From contig NZ_JBBPBZ010000002.1 in NCBI RefSeq assembly GCF_038070105.1, positions 1,170,501-1,234,500 on the forward strand: a stretch of 64,000 nt of DNA. Reading direction: 5' to 3'. The stretch comes from Methylocystis sp. IM3 (GTDB lineage: Bacteria > Pseudomonadota > Alphaproteobacteria > Rhizobiales > Beijerinckiaceae). The notes below the pieces were generated by a model. That model was not told where the DNA came from. It saw only the letters and a program-made list of their open reading frames with translations, and searched no databases. Each line of letters starts with the position of its first letter. Within the stretch, counting starts at the first letter, position 1. Made by a program: the position numbers and the translations under genes. Of this stretch, positions 46,328 to 54,802 are shown piece after piece.

Positions 46328-48552
46328 CGCCAGATGAAATCAGAGATTCGATCGACGATCAGAACCAGCCTTTTGAGCGGGCGGAGGAGGCCCCTCCGCC
46401 GGATGAACCCGCCGCTCCTGAGGGCGAAGGTGGTTGTGAGGCTCCCATAAGCGTTTCGGGCTCCGTGGCCCGATTTCAGTCAAGTGAAGAGAAGGAACTC
46501 ATCATGTCAAATGCAGACAACAATCAGGCTGTCAGGGAAATTCTGCGCGCGATTCGCGCGCTGAAGAACAGCGACTTCAGCGTTCGCGCCGATTCCTCGT
46601 CGGCGAGCGGCGAGTGGGCTGAGGTCATCGGAGAGCTGAACGCGGCCCTCGATACAGCAGGTCCCGATATTACGCAGACTCAGCGTATCCGTCAGGCGCT
46701 CGACAATGCGAGCGACTCGTTGATGATCGCGGACGCTGACTGCCGTATTTTTTACGCCAATCGATCGGTTCTCGACATGCTGGCGGCGGCCGAGGCGGAT
46801 GTCCGCAAGGACTTGCCCAACTTCAGCGCCAGCAAGATTTTGGGCTCCAATATCGACATCTTTCACAAGAACCCTGCGCATCAACGGCGGCTTCTCGATA
46901 ATCTGACGTCGATTTACAATACGCAAATCAGCGTCGGCGGCCGGAGTTTTGCGCTCAAGGCCTCTCCGATCTTCGACAAGAACGGCAAGAAGGTCGCGAT
47001 CTCCGTCGAATGGATCGACAAGACGAGCGAGAAACGTATCGAGAAGGAAATCGTCGTCGCCATCGACGCGGCGGGCCGTGGCGATTTTTCGCGGCGTGTG
47101 GATATGAGCGGCGCGGAAGGCGTCTTCAAGCTTCTCGGTGAGAGCATCAACCGGCTCATCGAACTCACAGGCAGTGCGCTTGTAATAATTGGGGGGGGCC
47201 TTAACCGGGTAGCGAAGGGAGATCTTACAAAGGGAGCAGAGACGGCGTTGGAGGGAGCGTTCGGTTCTCTTCAGAATGATGCCGAGCAGGTTCGCGTCAG
47301 TCTCATGTCCATGGTGGAGGACGTGAATAGGCTGGCGAGAGCGGGCGCCGAGGGTCGCCTTCAGGAGCGCGCCGACGCAAGGCGCCATCAGGGCGATTTC
47401 CAGAAAATCGTCGAGGGGATCAACGAGACGCTCGATGCGCTTGTCGATCCGATCAAGAATATCGCCAAGGCAGTCGAAGCTCTTGGGCGAAACGATGTCG
47501 GCGTTACGCTCGAAGGCGACTTCCGCGGGGATTTCCTGGCGGTCAAGAATGCTTTCGACGCGGCGATGGCCGGGATCAACAATACGCTCTACAGGATCGT
47601 TGACTCGGTGGAACAGGTCGGTATTTCGGCCGATCAGCTGAACTCCGCCTCTCAGAACATGGCTTCTGTATCTGAGGAGCAGGCCGCGGCGGTTCAGGAG
47701 GTGACGTCGAGTGTGACGGAGACCAATACGCAGGTTCAGGCGAACACCGAGAACGCGAATTCGGCGAACCAGCTCGTGATCAGCGCCTCCCAGGCCGCCA
47801 ATCAGGGGCAGGCGAAGATGGAGGACATGAACGAAGCGATGAACGCGATCAGCGCCTCGGCCCAGAGCATTGGCAAGATCATCAAGGTCATCGACGAGAT
47901 TGCTTTCCAGACGAATCTCCTTGCGCTCAACGCCGCTGTCGAGGCGGCGCGGGCAGGACAGCATGGGCGAGGGTTCGCCGTTGTCGCTCAGGAGGTGAGG
48001 AACCTCGCCGGGCGCAGCGCGAAGGCGGCGCGTGAAACGGCCGAGATGATCGAAGATTCGGTCAAGCGCGTGAACGAAGGCGTCGCCATCGCCAAGGAAA
48101 CCCGCGAAGCGCTGGATCAGATTGTCACCAATGTGGTGAGGGTCAAGGATCTGGTGGCTGAGATCGCGGTTGCGAGCGCCGAACAGTCGCGAGGCATATC
48201 GCAGATCAATGTTGCGATGAATCAGGTCAGCAAGGCTTCGCAGGAAGGCAGCCAGCAGGCGGAAGAGCTCGCCGCATCTTCCTCCGAATTGAGCAAGCTC
48301 GCCGAGTCGATGAGCGAAAGCGTGCGTCGCTTCAAGCTGCGTGAGCGGGCTTCGGCGGGTGCGCTGGGTCTACCGGGGCTCAACGGGATGACTGCTGAAA
48401 TGGTCGAGCAGCTGAAGGCTCTCCTGGGAAATCAACAGCGGGCCGATGTCGCCGCGCCGGCGAAGGTTGCGGCTGCGGGGGGAAGGCCGAGAAAGAATGC
48501 GAGCGCGATCATTCCGCTGGACCAGGATGAGCGGGGCTTCGGCGGGTTCTGA
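46324..48552 (+). CDS. soluble PAS-containing methyl-accepting chemotaxis protein (TlpT-like position)
   Basis: This 742-residue receptor has no membrane helix. The order is a disordered acidic, Pro-rich N-terminus (1-60), a PAS domain at about 120-235 ([20 protein letters not shown]), several HAMP-like helical segments to about 440, and a signalling domain. The tip is [20 protein letters not shown] near 520, with ENANSANQ and [11 protein letters not shown] methylation-type helices. The C-terminus ends in DERGFGGF and lacks the W-x-x-F tether. The first ATG overlaps cheW as ATGA; an ATG at 46504 after AGAAGGAACTC is a strong alternative and would remove the acidic leader. A run of eight G lies at 47191-47198 (residues about 290). 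It occupies the place of the cytoplasmic receptor TlpT in R. sphaeroides. Confidence 0.93.
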   Translation: MTPDEIRDSIDDQNQPFERAEEAPPPDEPAAPEGEGGCEAPISVSGSVARFQSSEEKELIMSNADNNQAVREILRAIRALKNSDFSVRADSSSASGEWAEVIGELNAALDTAGPDITQTQRIRQALDNASDSLMIADADCRIFYANRSVLDMLAAAEADVRKDLPNFSASKILGSNIDIFHKNPAHQRRLLDNLTSIYNTQISVGGRSFALKASPIFDKNGKKVAISVEWIDKTSEKRIEKEIVVAIDAAGRGDFSRRVDMSGAEGVFKLLGESINRLIELTGSALVIIGGGLNRVAKGDLTKGAETALEGAFGSLQNDAEQVRVSLMSMVEDVNRLARAGAEGRLQERADARRHQGDFQKIVEGINETLDALVDPIKNIAKAVEALGRNDVGVTLEGDFRGDFLAVKNAFDAAMAGINNTLYRIVDSVEQVGISADQLNSASQNMASVSEEQAAAVQEVTSSVTETNTQVQANTENANSANQLVISASQAANQGQAKMEDMNEAMNAISASAQSIGKIIKVIDEIAFQTNLLALNAAVEAARAGQHGRGFAVVAQEVRNLAGRSAKAARETAEMIEDSVKRVNEGVAIAKETREALDQIVTNVVRVKDLVAEIAVASAEQSRGISQINVAMNQVSKASQEGSQQAEELAASSSELSKLAESMSESVRRFKLRERASAGALGLPGLNGMTAEMVEQLKALLGNQQRADVAAPAKVAAAGGRPRKNASAIIPLDQDERGFGGF

Positions 48553-48611
48553 AGGCCATCAATACGCAGCCGGGCGGGGCGCCCGGCTCACTGCGAGAGC
48601 AGGAGAGATCG

Positions 48612-49013
48612 ATGCATAAGGTGATGGTTGTGGACGATTCCGCAATGATGCGGGTCGTGATCTCCAACTTCGTCTCGTCCCTTCCCGACTTCAAGGTTGT
48701 GACCTCGGCGGAGAATGGCAAGGCGGCGCTGGAACAGCTCGCGAAATTCCCGGATCTCAATCTGATCCTTCTCGATATCGAGATGCCAGGGATGAACGGG
48801 CTCGAGTTTTTGCGGCACGCCAAGATGAAGACGAGGGCGAAGGTGGTGATCCTGTCCTCCGTCGCGTCGGCAGGGTCGAAACAAGCATCGGAAGCGCGGT
48901 CGCTCGGGGCGGACGCGATCATCACGAAGCCGTCCGGCGCCGTTTCCATGGATCTGGCGGACAAACGCGGCGCGGAGCTTGCCCGCGTGATGTCGCTCGT
49001 GCTCGCCGCCTGA
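48612..49013 (+). CDS. cheY: single-domain response regulator (CheY6-like position, system 2)
   Basis: This 133-residue receiver has Asp55 in LLDIEMP, the acidic pair in VVDDSAMMR, Ser-Ser in ILSSVAS, and Lys in ITKPSGAVS. The KPSG ending and the IEMPGMNGLEFL segment are CheB-like, so it looks like a receiver domain derived from CheB, as in several alphaproteobacterial CheY6-type regulators. CAGGAGAG lies before the ATG at 48612. It lies between the soluble receptor and the HPt-bearing CheA, and is the likely phosphate acceptor of that protein. Confidence 0.92.
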   Translation: MHKVMVVDDSAMMRVVISNFVSSLPDFKVVTSAENGKAALEQLAKFPDLNLILLDIEMPGMNGLEFLRHAKMKTRAKVVILSSVASAGSKQASEARSLGADAIITKPSGAVSMDLADKRGAELARVMSLVLAA

Positions 49014-49063
49014 TCTGGCCGCAGGGGTTTTCCAGCATAATACAGTCGAGGGAGATAGCCGCT

Positions 49064-52000
49064 TTGTCCGAAGATATTGACGAAATCTGGGCGTTGTACG
49101 CCGACGATGGCGCCCAGTCGCTCGATACGGTCGAAGCGGCGCTCCTCAGATTGAGGGGCGACCACCGAGACGGCGAGGCGATTGCAGAGCTTTTCCGGGC
49201 GATGCACACGTTCAAGGGAAATTCCAGGTTAATCGGTCTCGTCAGGATCGAGACCTGCGCGCATCTTGCGGAGGACCTCATCGGTCTCGTCCGCGACGAA
49301 GGCGTGCAGATGGACGCAGAGCTGCTTGATCTCCTTCTGGAAGCAGGCGATCGTCTGCGGGAGATGATGGAAAGCGCAGTTGTGTCTCGCAGGGATCCGG
49401 AGGAGTCGGTCAGCGAGTCGATCTGCGCGCGAATGAAAAGCAAGTATTCCGCGCTACGTGGGGAAGGGGATGGGCGGGAGGCGGCTGAGGCGCCGGCTCT
49501 CGCACCAGCCGGGACGCCCGAGAACCAGGTCGAGAACGAGACGTTCGAGACGGCTGTACTCTTCGGACCTCCGCAAGACAATCTCGCAAAGGATCCGCTC
49601 TACCTGAAAATCTTTCTCGAAATGGCGCGCGACGCAATCACGAGGATCGCTCTCACGTTGCAATCGCGTGAGGAGGACGGAGAGGCGCGCGGGGAGTCGA
49701 TTCGCAACGCGGCCGGCCTTCTCAGCGAAGCGGCCGGTCGTATCGGCTTCGTAGAATGGCAGGAGCTCGCTGACGCCTTTTCGAGAGAGGCGGCGAATGA
49801 GAACCGCCTAGCGGCGCTTCTAGAGCAGGCGGAAGAGCTCTACCAACGTAGCGGAGGCGAGAGGGAGGCGCAGCAGGGATCGCCTGCGCCGGCGCCGGAC
49901 CAGCCCTATGACGCGGGGGCGTTTCTGAAGGAAATCGCGCCCCATCTCGACAGTCTCTGCAAGACGGTGACGGAGGGTGAAACACTCGAGAAATGCGACA
50001 TCGCCGATTTTTGCGATCCCATCAAAAGGGCTGCGTCGCGGCTTGGTTATATTCGCATCGTGGAGACCGTCGCCGCGCTGCCGTCTTCTCTGCGCGACGC
50101 CATACGGTTCGAAACGCTTCTGTTTCGCCTTTATGAAGATCTCTCGCTGATCCGGGAAGTCGAAATCGGCGGCGCCGACTCGGTGGCGATCGAACGGGCT
50201 TCGCGCCTTCTCGAGACTTGGTACTCCACCCATTTGCCGGCGGCGCTTTCGGACCTTGCCGAGGCTCTCCATGGGCAGGCGGATGAGATTGACTGGAACA
50301 GGGTCGTCGCCTGCCAGGAGCGCATTCATCGGGCCTGCCGCTGTCTGAAACTCGATACGCCGGGGCGGGTCGCGGTCGCCTTGCTCGACCTTGCCGCTCG
50401 CGTCGCTTCCGGCGAAATCCCGCCGGATCCGCTACTGCTGAGCACAATGAAGTCCTTCAACGAGGCCGCCAGATCGGCGGTGAACTCCGCGAGCGACGAG
50501 GCGATGAGGCGCCTGCTTGGCGAGACCGCGGAGGTGACGGAGGCCTTGAGCGGCGCGGCGCCGGTGCGTTCGATCGAGCATCTGCTTCATTTGCCGGCAA
50601 GTTTCCAGGGGGTCCTGTCGCCAGAAAGCGCGCGGTCGGCGGCGGAGCGGTTGGCCTCCGGCGACCGATTCTACATCATCCGCGCGGACATCGATCCGCA
50701 GCCCGAACTCGCGAACAAGTTCTTTGACTGGACGAATGCGAGCGGCAAGATCATCGGCTGCGTGACGGTCCCTGCGGATCGGCCCATTTTCGACTTTCTC
50801 ATCGCCGCACCGCTCGAGTCGGACGGCATTTCCACAGAGCTCCTGCAACTCGATCCTGACGGCGAGGCCCTTCGCGTCATAGACGAGATCAATCATGCGG
50901 CGGTAGGAATGGGGCCGCATGGCGAGGGAACCGGGGTCGAGAGATTCGACGCGGAAGCGGACAAGTCGTCCGCCTCTTCGACTGAAATGCTCGAAACGAT
51001 CGACGAAATCGTAACCGGGCACGGCGCGATGCGCGAGATCATCTCGAGCTTCGACAAGACGCGGGTGCTGGGAGTGTTCGACGCCGCGATGGCGGACGGC
51101 GGTTCGAATTGGACCAAGGCGCGCGAAACCGTTCATCGACAGTTGCAGGACTGGCAAGAGGACGTCGACCGGCTCCTGCAACTCGAGAAACAGCTGGAAA
51201 AGCGGCTGCGTCAGCTTCAGGAGGATACGGTCGGGGCCCGGATGCGGTCCGCTTCTCCGCTGCTGCAATATCTCGTCGATTACGCGGCTGCTGGAGCCCA
51301 GCGTCATGGGCGCGCGCTACGTTTCGCACCCTTCAATCAGAACGAACCCATCGACGCCGATCTCCTGGATCTGCTCTCGGACCCGATGCGGTCGCTGATC
51401 TCGATTTCGATCGCACATAGCATCGAGCCTCCGGCGGCGCGCGTCGGGAAGGGGAAGGCGGCCGAAGCCGAGATGCGGCTTGGCGTCATGCGTTTTCTGG
51501 ACCGGGTGGTGGCGACGGTCGAAGATGACGGCGCTGGCCTCGAGGCGCAGGGCGCCGGCACGGCCGTGGATGCGGTGCGCGCATCCATGCGCAGCCGAGG
51601 GGGCGACGTCGTGGTCGGCGCATCTCAGTCCGGTGGGTTGCGCGTCGATGTCATTCTGCCTTTGTCCATGTCCGTGCTGGCGGGCATGATCGTGCGCGCC
51701 GGCGCGGTCATGTATATCGTTCCACTCCACTCGATTCAGCGGATCGTGCACTCGGGAGGCAGAGACCTCGTCTATCTGTCGGCGGGCAGCCGCACGATCA
51801 ACCTCAAACTCGGTCCGGACAGGCTGGTTCCGATCCGTTTCCTCTCGGATAGTTCCGAGACCCGGGCGCATCTCCTGGCGCCGGGGGGCAGGACCGAGGA
51901 CGAGAGATATCTCTTTGTTATCGCGGAAGCGGAGTCCACCCATTTCGCATTGTCCATCGACGAGGTGGTCGGCGAGCAGCTGGTGATCGTGCGGCCGATG

Positions 52001-52102
52001 AAAGGCTATCTGTCCGCGATCCGAAACGTGATGGGCTGCGCTCTGCTCGCCAATGGCGAAATCGGGATGGTGCTCGATATGGCGTCCATCGGGGCGGACT
52101 GA
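49064..52102 (+). CDS. HPt-bearing, kinase-dead CheA with extra domains (CheA3-type, system 2)
   Basis: This 1012-residue protein has an HPt domain with His48 in LFRAMHTFKGNSRLIGL. A second HPt-like module at 176-245 (RNAAGLLSEAAGRIGF) has the His replaced, and a third at about 285-345 (DPIKRAASRLGY) is also without His. A helical region and a P2-like domain at 505-600 follow. A coiled coil with P3 remnant spans 685-745. A P4 remnant spans 750-868, with the N box read as MRSLISISIAHSIE, no F box, and the G2 loop replaced (AGTAVDAVRA). A normal P5 spans 868-1008. It therefore can be phosphorylated but cannot bind ATP normally. It should be the substrate of the 398-residue CheA, like R. sphaeroides CheA3, whose middle part is a CheY6 phosphatase. 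The TTG at 49064 has GGAGAT 8 bases upstream. Confidence 0.9.
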   Translation: MSEDIDEIWALYADDGAQSLDTVEAALLRLRGDHRDGEAIAELFRAMHTFKGNSRLIGLVRIETCAHLAEDLIGLVRDEGVQMDAELLDLLLEAGDRLREMMESAVVSRRDPEESVSESICARMKSKYSALRGEGDGREAAEAPALAPAGTPENQVENETFETAVLFGPPQDNLAKDPLYLKIFLEMARDAITRIALTLQSREEDGEARGESIRNAAGLLSEAAGRIGFVEWQELADAFSREAANENRLAALLEQAEELYQRSGGEREAQQGSPAPAPDQPYDAGAFLKEIAPHLDSLCKTVTEGETLEKCDIADFCDPIKRAASRLGYIRIVETVAALPSSLRDAIRFETLLFRLYEDLSLIREVEIGGADSVAIERASRLLETWYSTHLPAALSDLAEALHGQADEIDWNRVVACQERIHRACRCLKLDTPGRVAVALLDLAARVASGEIPPDPLLLSTMKSFNEAARSAVNSASDEAMRRLLGETAEVTEALSGAAPVRSIEHLLHLPASFQGVLSPESARSAAERLASGDRFYIIRADIDPQPELANKFFDWTNASGKIIGCVTVPADRPIFDFLIAAPLESDGISTELLQLDPDGEALRVIDEINHAAVGMGPHGEGTGVERFDAEADKSSASSTEMLETIDEIVTGHGAMREIISSFDKTRVLGVFDAAMADGGSNWTKARETVHRQLQDWQEDVDRLLQLEKQLEKRLRQLQEDTVGARMRSASPLLQYLVDYAAAGAQRHGRALRFAPFNQNEPIDADLLDLLSDPMRSLISISIAHSIEPPAARVGKGKAAEAEMRLGVMRFLDRVVATVEDDGAGLEAQGAGTAVDAVRASMRSRGGDVVVGASQSGGLRVDVILPLSMSVLAGMIVRAGAVMYIVPLHSIQRIVHSGGRDLVYLSAGSRTINLKLGPDRLVPIRFLSDSSETRAHLLAPGGRTEDERYLFVIAEAESTHFALSIDEVVGEQLVIVRPMKGYLSAIRNVMGCALLANGEIGMVLDMASIGAD

Positions 52103-52174
52103 GGCTCTCCGTCGGATGAGGCGCCGGGCGGGTTGCCGCGCGGCGCAGGCGGACGGCGGGAGCGCGACCTGCCG

Positions 52175-52705
52175 TCACTGCTGCAATAGCCTGTCTATCC
52201 TGTGTAGCTGCGAGTGGTGTAGCAGCAATACCCTGTTGGAGGCGGCCAGGCGCTCCGCCGCTCGCGTGTAGCCGTTCGTCGCCACGACCACCCCCCTCTG
52301 GGCGTCTTCATGCGCGATGGCGGCTACAATTTCCTGAACCGCCCGGTTGCCCACAGGCTTCCGATATTTCTTGCACTGGACGACAATGCGCGCCCCACGT
52401 TTCTCTGCGACAATATCGACGCCCTGATCTCCGCTTGCCCGCGTGACGCGTGCGGCCCATCGGCTCTCCCTGAGCAGGGCGGCGCAGTAGTGCTCATATT
52501 CCTGCGGGGTCATATTAGCGTCAAAGTGCGCCTGGGCGATTTGCTCATATACGAGGACCGCCAGGTGGAGGAGGCCGAACAGGGCGAGGGCCATGAAGGC
52601 CAGTCCCGGCGCATTGGGCCAGTAGGGGCCCGCAAGACAGGCGAACAGGGCGATCCAAACGATCCATTTCGTCGCTGCGCGGTTTTGTCCTTGGTGGCGC
52701 GACAT
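52175..52705 (-). CDS. membrane-anchored Mrr-like restriction endonuclease domain protein
   Basis: This 176-residue protein has two hydrophobic helices at about 13-32 and 33-55. A linker follows (NMTPQEYEHYCAALLRESRW), then a PD-(D/E)xK nuclease domain of the Mrr_cat type: GDQGVDIVAEKRGARIVVQCKKY, with Asp, Gln-Cys-Lys-Lys as the catalytic core. It ends with VVVATNGYTRAAERLAA and a short helix. Family members cleave modified DNA or act in DNA metabolism; the membrane anchor is found in a known subgroup of unknown role. No methyltransferase is adjacent. It converges on the end of the chemotaxis cluster. Confidence 0.85.
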   Translation of the reverse strand: MSRHQGQNRAATKWIVWIALFACLAGPYWPNAPGLAFMALALFGLLHLAVLVYEQIAQAHFDANMTPQEYEHYCAALLRESRWAARVTRASGDQGVDIVAEKRGARIVVQCKKYRKPVGNRAVQEIVAAIAHEDAQRGVVVATNGYTRAAERLAASNRVLLLHHSQLHRIDRLLQQ

Positions 52706-53076
52706 TCGCCGGTTGCAACCTTTCTTTGGAAACCAGACGCAGAAATTCTTGGCCAGAAAATCCTTGGCCAGAAAGTCCCTGGCTCAAAAATTTCTGGCGC
52801 GGTTCCTTGGCCGACGCCGCCCCGAGAAGGCGGATTGACGGTCGTTTGTTAACAAATTTATCGACGAAACAGAAGTTTGTAGAGGGGGACGATGCGCGCA
52901 TCCGGCTCGTTTCGCTTCCTCTAGTTGACATTTGAGAGCAGAAAACAATTTAAGGTTTCTATCGGCGATTGGAGTGGAGGCCTTTCCAAAAATAATGGCA
53001 AAAATAATGGAAAGTGTTATTTACAAACTTATAGATCGGGCCTATTAACACGTCGTCGGGACATTAAGAGGACAAG
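52706..53076. other. 371-bp AT-rich intergenic region with tandem repeats
   Basis: No gene is supported here. The region holds a 15-bp tandem repeat at 52746-52813. It also holds a perfect 12-bp tandem duplication (CAAAAATAATGG twice) at 52987-53010. It is notably AT-rich before the small HTH-like gene. Promoters for the divergent nuclease gene (52705) and the plus-strand gene (53077) must lie here. Confidence 0.6.
52746..52813. repeat. 15-bp tandem minisatellite, three clear units plus degenerate ones
   Basis: Units are TTCTTGGCCAGAAAA, TCCTTGGCCAGAAAG and TCCCTGGCTCAAAAA. A decayed fourth unit (TTTCTGGCGCGGTTC) and a partial TCCTTGGCCG follow. The array lies 41 bp upstream of the nuclease gene start. 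It is related to the pair at 53526-53555. Confidence 0.8.
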
Positions 53077-53334
53077 ATGCAATTAACTTCCGCCGAGGCC
53101 GCTCAGCTCAAAAAGATAATCGCGATCGCCGAAGCGCTTCTTGAAAAAGCTGGCGCCAAGCAGGAGAAAGGCGGTCGCTCCGAGGGCGGTAATGGAACCA
53201 GAATTCGCCGCTCAGGTAAGGATTTGGCGGCTTTTCGCAAAATGCTGAAAGCCGAACGCAAAGCCGGCGTTCCGGTCGCGAAATTGGCGAAGAAGCATGG
53301 GATCAGCCCTTCCTATATCTATCAGCTGGGTTGA
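53077..53334 (+). CDS. small HTH-like protein of unknown function (85 aa)
   Basis: The ATG follows AAGAGGACAAG, a good ribosome-binding site. The protein has an N-terminal helix (SAEAAQLKKIIAIAEALLEKA), a Gly-rich basic linker, and a C-terminal segment KAGVPVAKLAKKHGISPSYIYQLG. The last segment has the pattern of a helix-turn-helix, with V-x3-AKKHGIS as the turn and a recognition-like helix at the very end. DNA binding is thus plausible but unproven. No family name is recognised. It stands alone in an AT-rich area flanked by repeat loci. Confidence 0.7.
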   Translation: MQLTSAEAAQLKKIIAIAEALLEKAGAKQEKGGRSEGGNGTRIRRSGKDLAAFRKMLKAERKAGVPVAKLAKKHGISPSYIYQLG

Positions 53335-53698
53335 TATTAACACTTGCGCCGGATGGGTTGGCGCAGGGTCGCCGCCAATTTGCGCGTGAGCGCTTTCAAA
53401 AGCCTGAGAGACGGTCTGGTCGATCAGATCATGAGCGAGCGAAGGCGCGGCCGCTTGCCTGAAGGGGCCGCTTTTTGCACGTACGGGTGGAGGCGTAGCG
53501 ATCCGACGCCGCCCGGATTGGCGCGCTTGCCCGTCAACTCCTTGCCCATCAACTCATTATGATACTCGTTTTGAATTAAGACGACGCCGATTTCAGTTCG
53601 GGTGGGCCACCGCCGCGGCTGCATGAGCAGAACGCAGATTGGCGAGGGCGTGACATTGGCAATAACGAGACGCAGATCCTTTGTCAGGCCGCGCGGCA
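53335..53698. other. 364-bp region without a supported gene
   Basis: Open frames occur on both strands but show no family match, have no good ribosome-binding sites, and overlap the tandem repeat at 53526-53555. The region follows the small HTH-like gene and runs up to the 3' end of lipB. I see no terminator with a U-tract. Confidence 0.6.
53526..53555. repeat. two tandem copies of a 15-bp unit
   Basis: CTTGCCCGTCAACTC and CTTGCCCATCAACTC follow each other directly and differ at one base. They match 11 of 15 positions of CTTGGCCAGAAAGTC in the array at 52746-52813, with the same period. Confidence 0.75.
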
Positions 53699-54427
53699 TC
53701 ATGCCACGTCGCCAAAAATTGCGTCAAAATGCCGCAGAAGCGCGGCGTCTACATCCGTCATGCGCGCTGGATGGCCGATATCCGCGAGGCTGGTGACCCC
53801 CAGATGTCGCTCGCGCACGCCGCAGGGCGCGATGCCGGAGAAGTGAGAGAGGTCAGGCGCGACATTGAGCGCGACGCCATGAAAGCTTACCCACTGGCGT
53901 AAACGCACGCCGATCGCGGCGATCTTGTCTTCGGCGGGCTCGCCCGCGACGCCGGGTGGTTTGTCCGGTCGCGGAACCCAGACGCCGACACGCGCCTCGC
54001 GCCGCTCGCCCGCGACGCCGAAATCGGCAAGGGTGGCGATCAGCCAGGATTCGAGTCCGCAGACATAGGCGCGCGCGTCCCTGCGGCGGCGGGCGAGATC
54101 GAGCATGACATAGGCGATCCGCTGGCCGGGCCCATGATAGGTGAATTGACCTCCCCGCCCCGTGCGGTGAACGGGAAAGCGCCGGTCGAGCAGGTCGGCG
54201 TCTCTCGCGGAGGTTCCGGCGGTATAGATCGGCGGATGTTCGAGCAGCCAGACGCATTCAGGCGCCTCGCCCCGGGCGATGCGCGCCGCCCGCCTTTCCA
54301 TTTCAGCGACGGCTTCCTCATATTCGACGAGATCTGTGCTCGCCCGCCATTCCACGGGGGGCGCTCCAGGGGCGGGCCGCAGCGTCGCGCAGATCGATTC
54401 GCGGGGCAAAGGGCAGCCGGCGTTCAT
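53699..54427 (-). CDS. lipB: lipoyl(octanoyl) transferase LipB
   Basis: LipB moves octanoyl from acyl carrier protein to lipoyl domains of 2-oxoacid dehydrogenases and the glycine cleavage H protein. The 242-residue protein shows [56 protein letters not shown] (catalytic Lys), and GIAPCGV (nucleophilic Cys). All motifs are in the right order. The first 25 residues are variable. The ATG at 54427 is accepted for lack of a better internal start. Confidence 0.96.
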   Translation of the reverse strand: MNAGCPLPRESICATLRPAPGAPPVEWRASTDLVEYEEAVAEMERRAARIARGEAPECVWLLEHPPIYTAGTSARDADLLDRRFPVHRTGRGGQFTYHGPGQRIAYVMLDLARRRRDARAYVCGLESWLIATLADFGVAGERREARVGVWVPRPDKPPGVAGEPAEDKIAAIGVRLRQWVSFHGVALNVAPDLSHFSGIAPCGVRERHLGVTSLADIGHPARMTDVDAALLRHFDAIFGDVA

Positions 54428-54717
54428 GTCTTGGCGTCTCCCATCACGCGATCAGGTAAAGGCCTCCGCTACGAGATGGCCCAGCATGGCGCTTATTCGG
54501 CATTTAGGAACGGAAGGCCGGCGCCGACAGGGCCGGGGCCTTTCATCCTGGGGAAAGAATGACAAGGCCGCTCCTGAAAAAAGGGTGGGGTCTTTTGCAA
54601 GCCGTGTTCCGCGCCGTCAGCGCGCCTCGCGAAACCATGCACACGCCCTTGTCATCGCCCTGCCGATTTGTTACAGGCTGCGCGCCGGCGCTTCGCAGCT
54701 TGCGATCAGCGCCCCGT

Positions 54718-54802
54718 GCGGCCGTGGCGGAATTGGTAGACGCGCTAGCTTGAGGTGCTAGTTGGGAAACCAGTGGAGGTTCGAGTCCTCTCGGCCGCAC
54801 CA
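54718..54802 (+). tRNA. tRNA-Leu (anticodon GAG)
   Basis: The 85-nt sequence starts GCGGCCG and ends CGGCCGC-A-CCA, so the 7-bp acceptor stem pairs perfectly and CCA is encoded. The anticodon stem CTAGC/GCTAG encloses the loop TTGAGGT, giving anticodon GAG. A long variable arm (about TTGGGAAACCAG) and a T arm with GGTTCGAGTCC confirm a class II leucine tRNA. Confidence 0.97.

Noticed and set aside
47161..47230. Possible frameshift at the eight-G run in the soluble receptor gene
   Set aside because: The reading frame continues with normal HAMP-like and signalling sequence on both sides, so no frameshift is present in this sequence.
52545..52931. 128-residue minus-strand ORF across the 15-bp repeat array
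   Set aside because: It overlaps the start of the Mrr-like gene in another frame. Its only regular feature is the repeat itself.
53424..53702. 92-residue minus-strand ORF between lipB and the small HTH-like gene
   Set aside because: It has no ribosome-binding site, no family resemblance, and spans a tandem repeat. It is treated as non-coding.
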